7,113 bases of DNA from contig DOTV01000064.1 in NCBI GenBank assembly GCA_003520925.1, positions 7,434 through 14,546 on the forward strand, in the 5' to 3' direction. The notes under the pieces are model-generated. The model was given only the letters and a program-made list of their open reading frames with translations. It made no database searches and was not told where the DNA came from. The translations under genes and the position numbers were made by a program. Numbering within the stretch: the first letter of the stretch is position 1; the number at the start of each line of letters is the position of its first letter. This stretch comes from Bacteroidales bacterium. GTDB taxonomy: Bacteria; Bacteroidota; Bacteroidia; Bacteroidales; VadinHA17. Below are positions 1 to 6,252 of the stretch, piece by piece.

Positions 1-352
1 ATTTTTTTTACGCAGCTGGTTCATCTTATCAAAGATAAAGGCAACACCAAGCTGGGGACTTGTTAGCAGCGGCATAAGCTTCTTTGTATTTACCCTGATT
101 TACCTGGTTACTGATGTCTGGAAGAAAAAAGAATGGGCGTCATTTTTTAAACCTGCCGGTGAAAACTCCCTTACCACTTATCTTGCACCTGATATTCTTT
201 ACTACCTGATATGGATGAGCGGCCTTCCACTATTGTTCTATAAACAATCGGAATACCCTATTGTAGTTGTTGCAGGATCAATTGTCTGGGCCATTTTAAT
301 GGTGTGGCTGACAGCCTTCCTTAAACGTTGGGGAATAAGCTTAAAACTTTAA
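1..352 (+). CDS. C-terminal fragment of a NagX/HGSNAT-like (DUF5009, COG4299) membrane acyltransferase
   Basis: An open frame runs from the window edge (first full codon at position 2) to TAA at 350-352, giving 116 residues with no start in view; the N-terminal part lies outside. The fragment is strongly hydrophobic, with three likely membrane helices at about residues 18-39, 60-80 and 85-107, and a basic end (LKRWGISLKL). The segment KATPSWGLVSSGISFF, followed by FFKPAGENSLTTYL at about 48-61, resembles the C-terminal end of bacterial proteins related to heparan-alpha-glucosaminide N-acetyltransferase. Known members are polytopic inner-membrane proteins thought to move acetyl groups onto amino sugars; the substrate here is unknown. 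The catalytic histidine region of the family is not in the window, so activity cannot be judged. It converges on the GH32 gene and overlaps its last codons. Family assignment rests on the C-terminal motif and topology only; another multi-pass acyltransferase is the main alternative. Confidence 0.72.
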   Translation, partial: FFLRSWFILSKIKATPSWGLVSSGISFFVFTLIYLVTDVWKKKEWASFFKPAGENSLTTYLAPDILYYLIWMSGLPLLFYKQSEYPIVVVAGSIVWAILMVWLTAFLKRWGISLKL

Positions 353-1942
353 TCCGGATTTCTTATCAGCCCAGATACTCTCCAGTGTATAATAATTCAC
401 AATTTCAGGGAATGATCCGGGGTTTTTTGAGAAGAATCTAAGCTTTGAGTATTTCTCCCCGGCGAAAAAAAGACTTGTCATAACCAGTTTCCCCTCATCA
501 ATAAACAATTCTGCCGATGAAGCATCAATAAACAGATGCATCTTTAACCTCTTACCCGATTCATAAGGTGCGGTTGCAACCCCGACAAATCTTTTTGAAA
601 AATTTGTATTGCCTGAATTTGTCCGGTCGATAAATATCAATTTAGCTTCTACCGAAAAACCAAAAACCAATTGCTCTCCGATATTGTTTTCAAGTATTAT
701 CCCAAGGGAATCATGGTATCCATCAGGAATCCTGTACTCGAATTCAATCTCACACTGGTTTAATCCCGGATCTTCAATTAGTGGACCCGCATCTGACATA
801 TTATCTTTCACACGGGGAACAATTGATTTCACTTCTTTTTTGAGAACAGAGAGTTCACTTACCGGCCGGGATATCAGAAAATATTTACCGTTTTCGCCCG
901 ATAAAATCAATTCTCTCGGAATTGTCATAGCGCTTCGCCATAGTGATGTTGGGACAACCGTCGCATAATTCCAGTTACTCATCCATCCAAGAAACAGTCT
1001 CCGTCCGTCAGCCTCTGGAATATCTGACCAGGTAACTCCCGCATAATTATCGGTACCCCAATCGATCCATTTTACTGCCTTTTCATCCGCGGTAAAGTGA
1101 CTACCGTCAAATTCCCCCGTAAAATATTGAGTTGCTGATCCGCCATTCGGTCCTCCGGGATTAATGCTTACCAGCATTACCCATTTTGTATCATCGCTAC
1201 CAAAAACCTTCAGGGGAAAAAGATCGGGACACTCCCATACACCGCCGTGTGCACCGGCATCGGCTCCAAATTCACTTTCAAACGACCAGGACTTCAGATC
1301 AGCGGAAGAGAACAGATTCACCCTGTCGTGGACTGCAAGTATCATTATCCATTTCCCGGTCTCTTTATGCCAGAAAACTTTGGGATCCCTGAAGTCTCTT
1401 TTGCCAGGATTTGGCAGGACAGGATTACCTGAATATTTTGTCCAAGTCCTTCCTTTGTCGATACTCCAGGCAATCCCCTGGCTCTGGAAGGTGTTACTTC
1501 CGCCTTTTTCAAGTTCACTGTTATGATATGTGAAAATTGCAACTAGCGGAGGATTACTGCCTGTTCCGAAACCTGAACTGTTTTTAGCATCAGTTACAGC
1601 ACTACCTGAGAAAATGTAACCCAGTGAATCGGGATAAAGAGCTACCGGCATGTGAGTCCAGTGAACCAGGTCAGTGCTGATGGCATGCCCCCAGTGCATG
1701 GGACCCCAGACTGTGCTGTCGGGATAATACTGATAGAACAGATGGTATTCACCTCCGTAATATACCATACCGTTCGGATCATTCATCCAGCCGGTTTCTG
1801 GCGAAAAATGAAATTGAGGACGGTATTTCTCCGGATATCGCGCTTGTTCAGGATTTGCATCTAAACGCTTATTGTTTTTTCCTGAACCACAGGATGTTGT
1901 TATTATACAGAACAACAGGAATAAAAGTTTTTGAATTTTCAT
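341..1942 (-). CDS. GH32 fructan exo-hydrolase (levanase/inulinase/invertase type), predicted lipoprotein
   Basis: This 533-residue protein should release fructose from the ends of beta-fructans or sucrose-like sugars outside the cytoplasm. The N-terminus is a lipoprotein signal peptide with a hydrophobic core at residues 5-15 and Cys18 in a TTSC lipobox; no acidic surface-export stretch follows, so whether it faces the periplasm or the cell surface is open. The GH32 catalytic set is intact: nucleophile Asp55 in WMNDPNG (52-58), transition-state stabiliser Asp186 in RDP (185-187), and acid/base Glu237 in ECP (237-239). The five-bladed propeller spans about 40-355, including WGTDNYAGVTW near 295-305, and a beta-sandwich follows at about 380-525. 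Length is normal for the family. The ATG is supported by an in-frame TAA at 1958-1960 and by the signal peptide directly after it. Its last three codons and stop overlap the converging upstream gene. The exact substrate (levan, inulin or short oligosaccharides) cannot be read from sequence, and no fructose transporter or kinase is nearby. Family is very sure, substrate is not. Confidence 0.95.
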   Translation of the reverse strand: MKIQKLLFLLFCIITTSCGSGKNNKRLDANPEQARYPEKYRPQFHFSPETGWMNDPNGMVYYGGEYHLFYQYYPDSTVWGPMHWGHAISTDLVHWTHMPVALYPDSLGYIFSGSAVTDAKNSSGFGTGSNPPLVAIFTYHNSELEKGGSNTFQSQGIAWSIDKGRTWTKYSGNPVLPNPGKRDFRDPKVFWHKETGKWIMILAVHDRVNLFSSADLKSWSFESEFGADAGAHGGVWECPDLFPLKVFGSDDTKWVMLVSINPGGPNGGSATQYFTGEFDGSHFTADEKAVKWIDWGTDNYAGVTWSDIPEADGRRLFLGWMSNWNYATVVPTSLWRSAMTIPRELILSGENGKYFLISRPVSELSVLKKEVKSIVPRVKDNMSDAGPLIEDPGLNQCEIEFEYRIPDGYHDSLGIILENNIGEQLVFGFSVEAKLIFIDRTNSGNTNFSKRFVGVATAPYESGKRLKMHLFIDASSAELFIDEGKLVMTSLFFAGEKYSKLRFFSKNPGSFPEIVNYYTLESIWADKKSGLKF

Positions 1943-2000
1943 ATGTTTTAGTATTTCTTAAAATAAGACAATACCTAAAAGTGGTCTCTGATGGATTTAA

Positions 2001-2101
2001 GCTTTGAGTCCCTTCGTGTATACTTTGAGATCCTTTGTGTTTAAATGATTTTTATTTACCACAAAGTCGCACAAAGGTTACACTAAGGTATACAAAGGAC
2101 T
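2001..2101. repeat. Inverted pair of degenerate CACAAAG-type tandem arrays between the GH92 and GH32 genes
   Basis: The right arm (2059-2101, + strand) reads as four units of about 10-11 bases: CACAAAGTCG, CACAAAGGTTA, CACTAAGGTA, TACAAAGGAC. The left arm (2001-2039) read on the - strand gives the same kind of units: CACAAAGGAT, CTCAAAGTAT, then CACGAAGGGA and CTCAAAGC. The two arrays face each other across an AT-rich centre (about 2040-2058), so the arms can pair imperfectly, sharing AGTCC, TATAC and CCTTTGTG blocks. Similar CACAAAG-rich non-coding sequences are, from memory, dispersed in many environmental Bacteroidota genomes; that is recollection, not a search. It lies 27 bases after the GH92 stop and 58 bases before the GH32 start. 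It could fold in RNA and end or stabilise the GH92 transcript. The rest of the 186-base gap shows no gene and no convincing promoter for GH32. Confidence 0.7.
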
Positions 2102-2128
2102 TTCTTAAAAGCTCTGTTTGTAAATGAA

Positions 2129-4423
2129 CTATTTTCTACTCATTGAAAACGGGAATGCATCCTCCGACGTACCACGGTTTTTATCGGGGAATTTCTGCAT
2201 ATAAAATAACAGCTTCCCGCCTGACTGCAATTCACTATGCGTAATATAATTACGCATCAATGTTTTGCCATTCATCTTTATATCTCTTACATAAATATTT
2301 TCTTTAGAGTTACCAGGGGCATCAATTGTCAGCTTCTTCCCGTTTTCAAATTCAAGTTCAGCTTTTTTGAACAACGGGGACCCAAAAACATATTCATCCG
2401 TTCCCGGGGTAACCGGATAAAATCCCAGGGTTGAAAAGACATACCATGCTGAAGTCTGTCCATTGTCCTCATCCCCGCAATAACCATCAGGAAGATAATT
2501 ATAAAGCTTATCCATCACATCCCGGACATGATGCTGAGTCTTCCATGGTTGCCCGGCATAGTTGTACAGATAGATCATATGCTGTACTGGCTGGTTGCCA
2601 TGAGCATAGTTTCCCATATTCATAATCTGCATTTCACGGATCTCATGAATTACCTGGCCATAGTATGAATAATCAAATACCGGGGGAACTTCGAATACCG
2701 AATCAAGCTTTGCTGTAAAATAGTCTTTACCACCCATCAGGTCAATAAGTCCTTCTATGTCCTGAAATACGCTCCATGTGTAATGCCAGCTGTTACCCTC
2801 CGTAAATGCATCACCCCATTTGAAAGGGCTGAAAGGTGACTGGAATGAGCCGTCAAGATTTCTCCCGCGCATAAGCTTACGTCCGGGATCGAACACATTT
2901 TTGTAATTCATCGCTCTTTTTTCGAACTTCTCTATTTCCGCTGAGGGACGCCCAAGGGATTCTGCAAGTCTTGCAATACAAAAATCAGCATAAGCATATT
3001 CGAGAGTCCTTGCGGCATTTTCGTTTATTCCGGCATTATACGGAACATATCCCAGGTCATTGTAATACTTTGCTCCCAATCTTCCGACTGATGAAACAGG
3101 ACCAACGCTGTCGGTATTTTTCATTATCGCTTTGTACAGGGTTTCAATATTGTATCCTCTTATTCCCTTAAGATAAGCATCAGCAATAAGAGAGGCTGAA
3201 TTGGATCCTATCATGCAGTCGCGGTGACCCGGACTTGCCCATTCCGGTAACCAGCCGCTCTCATTGTATGTGTTAACAAGTCCTTCCATGATCTGGCTGT
3301 CAAGCTCAGGAAACATAAGGGTAAGAAACGGGAAAAGCGATCTGAAGGTGTCCCAGAAACCATTATCGGTGAACATATAGCCCGGGAGGACCTCCCCATT
3401 ATATGGACTGTAATGAACTATCTCCTTTTTTGCATTTATCTCAAAGAATTTTCTCGGAAATAAAAGTGTACGGTACAGGCATGAATAGAATGTTCTGATC
3501 TGGTCATCAGTACCGCCTTCAACCCTGATGCGGTTCATCTGCCTGTTCCATTCAGCCCTGGCTTCATCACATACTGTCTCAAAATCCTTTTCTCCAGCTT
3601 CATTCTGAAGGTTTAAAAGTGCCTGTTCATGACTTATAAAGGATGATGCCACACGGGCAATTATCTTTTCACCCCTTGAAGTCCTGAAACCAAGAACAGC
3701 TCCAACATGATCACCTTCCTCCCCGAGATCATTCATATTAATTGAAGTTCCGTTCCAGGTATGAGCGGAGGAGAAGTCTTTATCGAATGTAATTACAATG
3801 TAATTACGAAAATTTTCAGGTACACCCCCATGATTGTTTCTGCAATAACCAATCACTTTTCGTTCTGAAGGAAAGATCTTCACCATCGACCCTTTATCAA
3901 AAGCATCAAGGAGTATATATGAAGAGTCGCAGGCAGGGAAAGTAAACCTGAAAAGGGCGGTTCTTTCGGTTGGAGTCACCTCAGCCGTTACGTCATAATC
4001 AGCAAGATAGACACTGTAATAGTATGGCTTGGCAATTTCTGCCTTATGTGAAAACCATGAGGCTCGCTCCTCTCCCCCAACCTTAAGACTGCCGGTTAAA
4101 GCCATAAGTGAGAATGCCCCATAGTCGTTGATCCACGGACTCGGTTGATGAGTCTGCTTTATACCCTGGATTTTAAAATCATCATAAGTATAGGCCCAGC
4201 CATTATTAATATTCCTGGTCTGCGGCGTCCAGAAATTCATTCCCCACGGCAAAGCAACTGCAGGGTATGTATTCCCGGTAGATAACCGGAATTCAGAATC
4301 CGTGCCCATAAGCGGATTAACGAATTCAACGGGATCAGAAACTTCCTCACTGTTTTGTTGCACTGAGCATCCTGATAAGATACAGAATGAGGCCACTCTT
4401 AAATATTTAACAATTGCTTTCAT
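2129..4423 (-). CDS. GH92 calcium-dependent exo-alpha-mannosidase, predicted lipoprotein
   Basis: This 764-residue protein belongs to GH92, inverting exo-alpha-mannosidases used by Bacteroidota to trim mannose from N-glycans or mannans. A lipoprotein signal ends at Cys19 in LSGC (16-19), so it is exported and lipid-anchored. The N-terminal beta-sandwich domain starts with FVNPLMGT (34-41) and includes TYPAVALPWG (52-61) and GIKQTHQPSPWINDYG (87-102). The (alpha/alpha)6 barrel carries FTDNGFWDTFRS (351-362), WASPGHRDCMIGSNSA (395-410), TEGNSWHYTW (541-550) and GYCGDEDNGQTSAWY (647-661). By comparison with the characterised Bacteroides enzyme BT3990, Glu542 is the likely general acid and Asp651/Asp653 the catalytic-base pair. 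The segment HGNQPVQH (608-615) has Gln611 where many members have Glu (NEP), which may change linkage preference. Length is typical. The ATG overlaps the stop of the preceding methyltransferase gene and an in-frame TAA at 4436-4438 excludes a longer start. Family very sure; the mannosidic linkage is unknown. Confidence 0.96.
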   Translation of the reverse strand: MKAIVKYLRVASFCILSGCSVQQNSEEVSDPVEFVNPLMGTDSEFRLSTGNTYPAVALPWGMNFWTPQTRNINNGWAYTYDDFKIQGIKQTHQPSPWINDYGAFSLMALTGSLKVGGEERASWFSHKAEIAKPYYYSVYLADYDVTAEVTPTERTALFRFTFPACDSSYILLDAFDKGSMVKIFPSERKVIGYCRNNHGGVPENFRNYIVITFDKDFSSAHTWNGTSINMNDLGEEGDHVGAVLGFRTSRGEKIIARVASSFISHEQALLNLQNEAGEKDFETVCDEARAEWNRQMNRIRVEGGTDDQIRTFYSCLYRTLLFPRKFFEINAKKEIVHYSPYNGEVLPGYMFTDNGFWDTFRSLFPFLTLMFPELDSQIMEGLVNTYNESGWLPEWASPGHRDCMIGSNSASLIADAYLKGIRGYNIETLYKAIMKNTDSVGPVSSVGRLGAKYYNDLGYVPYNAGINENAARTLEYAYADFCIARLAESLGRPSAEIEKFEKRAMNYKNVFDPGRKLMRGRNLDGSFQSPFSPFKWGDAFTEGNSWHYTWSVFQDIEGLIDLMGGKDYFTAKLDSVFEVPPVFDYSYYGQVIHEIREMQIMNMGNYAHGNQPVQHMIYLYNYAGQPWKTQHHVRDVMDKLYNYLPDGYCGDEDNGQTSAWYVFSTLGFYPVTPGTDEYVFGSPLFKKAELEFENGKKLTIDAPGNSKENIYVRDIKMNGKTLMRNYITHSELQSGGKLLFYMQKFPDKNRGTSEDAFPFSMSRK
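4420..4423 (-). promoter_or_regulatory. ATGA stop/start overlap coupling the methyltransferase gene to GH92
   Basis: On the - strand the FkbM gene ends in TGA and the GH92 gene begins with ATG within the same four bases. No purine-rich Shine-Dalgarno block of normal strength stands just before the ATG (the preceding bases are AAAGATTT). This arrangement implies one transcript, and GH92 translation is likely to depend on ribosomes finishing the methyltransferase frame. The overlap is read directly; coupling is inferred. Confidence 0.85.
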
Positions 4424-5151
4424 AAATCTTTGCGTTTAAAGAAGAAGTCCCCGTGAAATCTGAAGAAATTATGTGAGACGGTATACTCGTTATTCAGGTA
4501 TCTGTTTAAAATTGTATTCACTCTCTCCTTTCTGTCCTTTTTACGGTTATGTATCTCTATCTGGATATATAAAGGTCTGCATCTTTTAAGCGTCTCGGCA
4601 GCTCCTTCAAGAACTTCCATTTCGTGACCCTCCACATCTATTTTTACAAGATCCATCTTTGGGATATTCAGCGAATCGAGAGTTTTGAACATATAATTAC
4701 CTTCAGTATCAGTGCGGATATTTGTGGTACCGACATTTAAATTGAGTTCCGAGCGGTGAAAGCTGGAACCAAATTCCATATCGCATTTACGTTCTTTGTC
4801 GGAAAGTCCAAATTCATTTACTGTGATATTCGGGATATTGTTTAATCTTATAATATCCTTCATATACTCAATCATTTTGGGATATGGTTCAAATGTCTCA
4901 ACCCTCAGATCGGGATTGAAAAGAGAAATAAAGCTGTAGGTTCCGAAACATGCTCCGATATCAAAGAGAACAGGATCATTAATCTTATAACTAAGGTCCA
5001 GAAAGATTTTTATTTTCTCGGTTTCACGCACAATAGCCTGTCCGTTTTTTATATTTCCCCTGAAGCTTCCTGTTGTGGCAGCAGCGAAATATGGTATTTT
5101 CAACTTTTTTCCAAGGTAATCCGCAGTTAAGATCTTTTCATCAGGCGTCAT
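4420..5151 (-). CDS. FkbM-family SAM-dependent methyltransferase
   Basis: This 243-residue protein is a class I (Rossmann-type) methyltransferase of the FkbM family, which typically O-methylates sugars or other small hydroxyl-bearing molecules. The SAM-binding motif I is LFDIGACFGTYSF (62-74). Glu88 in ETFEPYP marks the end of strand 2, where the ribose of SAM is usually bound. The family signature VKIDVEGHEMEVLEGA lies at 169-184, followed by the QIEIH strand near 197-201. There is no signal peptide or membrane segment, so it should be cytoplasmic. An in-frame TGA at 5155-5157, two codons before the ATG, fixes the start. It is the first gene of a likely two-gene operon, its stop overlapping the GH92 start, and it is divergent from a GT4 glycosyltransferase across 97 bases. 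That neighbourhood suggests methylation of a surface or glycolipid sugar, but the substrate cannot be read from the sequence. Family assignment is secure. Confidence 0.94.
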   Translation of the reverse strand: MTPDEKILTADYLGKKLKIPYFAAATTGSFRGNIKNGQAIVRETEKIKIFLDLSYKINDPVLFDIGACFGTYSFISLFNPDLRVETFEPYPKMIEYMKDIIRLNNIPNITVNEFGLSDKERKCDMEFGSSFHRSELNLNVGTTNIRTDTEGNYMFKTLDSLNIPKMDLVKIDVEGHEMEVLEGAAETLKRCRPLYIQIEIHNRKKDRKERVNTILNRYLNNEYTVSHNFFRFHGDFFFKRKDL

Positions 5152-5191
5152 AAATCATTTTTTGAATTACTATTTAACCTTTCGATGCTTT

Positions 5192-5208
5192 CTTGTTCTG
5201 ATAACAAG
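5192..5208. promoter_or_regulatory. 17-base palindrome, possible operator in the divergent intergenic region
   Basis: CTTGTT (5192-5197) and AACAAG (5203-5208) are perfect inverted 6-base arms around a 5-base spacer. In RNA of the + strand two further G-U pairs could extend the stem. It sits 40 bases before the glycosyltransferase ATG and about 40 bases before the methyltransferase ATG on the other strand, so one bound dimer could affect both directions. No regulator gene is in view. The palindrome is seen; its role is a guess, and an arm this short can occur by chance. Confidence 0.35.
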
Positions 5209-5223
5209 GGCGGACTAAATTAA

Positions 5224-5231
5224 TATATTTG
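5224..5231 (+). promoter_or_regulatory. Bacteroidota-type -7 promoter element before the glycosyltransferase
   Basis: TATATTTG is an exact match to the TAnnTTTG consensus of Bacteroidota primary-sigma promoters. It ends 17 bases before the ATG at 5249, implying a very short leader. A matching TTTG -33 element is not present at the usual distance; the palindrome at 5192-5208 lies roughly there instead. The AT-rich setting makes a chance match possible. Confidence 0.5.
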
Positions 5232-5248
5232 CTTAACAATTTAATCAA

Positions 5249-6229
5249 ATGGTCATCCATATCCATTTCCATTCCCACAAGACCGGGGTTACCAGGAGTG
5301 TAGAGAATATTATCCCTGTATTGAACAAATATTCAGAGGCACTGGTTTTCGGATATGGCATAGATGCACCAAAGATAAAATTACTTCACCTTCTGAAGCT
5401 TGCAAATTCCGGCAATAAACTCGTTATTCATGCGCACCGGAATAATGAAATAATTTTTGCTTTACTTCTAAGGACACTTGGAGGAAAATTTAAACTTATA
5501 TTTACCCGGCATTCCGAGACCAAACCTTCGGATTTTACTCTGTGGCTGATGAAAAAAGCCGATCACATTGTCAGCCTGAGTTCCTCCATGGCAAAAAGCC
5601 TCCCGGTTAAAAGTACCATAATCAGGCATGGTGTAAATACAGAAATCTTCGACATCGGTGAGAAGATAATCCCGGAAGGCATTCCGCAGAAAAAGCTTAT
5701 CACTGTTATCGGGCGTGTTCGCCCTGCCAAAGGCCAGCTGGTGGTAATGAAGGCTTTGATTGCACCACTGAAAAATAGTGTTGACTGGGGATTGCTTCTT
5801 ATCGGGAAAACTGATGATAAAAACTATTCGGATGAAATAATTTCGGTTGCAAGGGAGAATGGAATTTCTTCACAAGTGCACTTCATTCCGGAAAGTAATG
5901 ATATCATAAAATATTACAGGGCCAGCAGCATCGTTGTTATCGCGTCAATATCTGAAGGATTTTCGCTGGTTTGTCTTGAAGCAATGGCATGCGGTCTAGT
6001 AACAATTGCTACAGAATTGGTCGGTATTCATTCTGAAGTTATCGAAAATGGAGTGAACGGATTCCTTTTTCCTGTGAACGATCATGAATCACTGAGCACG
6101 ATTCTCACCAGCATCATATCGGGGGAAATTTGCATTGATAAGAGAAAAATAAGGCAGACTATTTTTGAAGAATGGAGTGTGGAAAGAAATGTGAGGGAGT
6201 TATTGAAACTCTATGAAACATCGCCATAA
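5249..6229 (+). CDS. GT4 family (GT-B fold) glycosyltransferase
   Basis: This 326-residue protein is a retaining GT-B glycosyltransferase of family GT4, transferring a sugar from a nucleotide donor in the cytoplasm, probably at the inner membrane face, during lipopolysaccharide, capsule or other glycan assembly. The N-terminal acceptor domain (about 1-140) has HAHRNNE (61-67) and TRHSET (86-91) and ends in IIRHGVNTEIF (124-134), the usual lead into the linker. The donor domain begins with TVIGRVRPAKG (152-162), where Arg156 and Lys161 are the expected diphosphate-binding residues. The EX7E motif is complete: Glu236 and Glu244 in SEGFSLVCLEAMACG (235-249). It has no signal peptide or evident transmembrane helix and is slightly shorter than the usual 350-400 residues, mainly in the N-terminal domain. 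An in-frame TAA at 5234-5236 rules out a longer start. Donor sugar and acceptor are unknown. It is divergent from the methyltransferase gene and converges on priA with 23 bases between stops. Confidence 0.94.
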   Translation: MVIHIHFHSHKTGVTRSVENIIPVLNKYSEALVFGYGIDAPKIKLLHLLKLANSGNKLVIHAHRNNEIIFALLLRTLGGKFKLIFTRHSETKPSDFTLWLMKKADHIVSLSSSMAKSLPVKSTIIRHGVNTEIFDIGEKIIPEGIPQKKLITVIGRVRPAKGQLVVMKALIAPLKNSVDWGLLLIGKTDDKNYSDEIISVARENGISSQVHFIPESNDIIKYYRASSIVVIASISEGFSLVCLEAMACGLVTIATELVGIHSEVIENGVNGFLFPVNDHESLSTILTSIISGEICIDKRKIRQTIFEEWSVERNVRELLKLYETSP

Positions 6230-6252
6230 ACACCATACAAGGGGAACTAAAA

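Noticed and set aside
439..450. 12-mer TAAGCTTTGAGT, also present at 1998-2009 next to the intergenic repeat
   Set aside because: The first copy is in-frame GH32 coding sequence and the match does not extend beyond 12 bases, so it is probably coincidence rather than a target-site or repeat boundary.
609..1864. Several + strand open frames of 60-120 codons inside the GH32 gene
   Set aside because: They lie antisense to a gene with all catalytic motifs intact, and their translations show no recognisable domain, signal or sensible composition.
2059..2101. CRISPR-like reading of the short tandem units
   Set aside because: Units are 10-11 bases, degenerate and contiguous with no spacers, and no cas gene is present.
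2237..3399. Short open frames inside the GH92 gene on both strands
   Set aside because: They are frame shadows of a conserved, full-length coding region; none has a recognisable motif or a start context of its own.
3789..3807. Two copies of the palindromic 8-mer GTAATTAC separated by 3 bases
   Set aside because: It lies inside GH92 and encodes the ordinary beta-strand segment NYIVIT; AT-rich codons for Asn, Tyr, Ile and Val readily produce it. It is far from any promoter.
6230..6252. Possible shared terminator between the converging GT4 and priA genes
   Set aside because: The 23-base gap shows no stem-loop or T-run on either strand.
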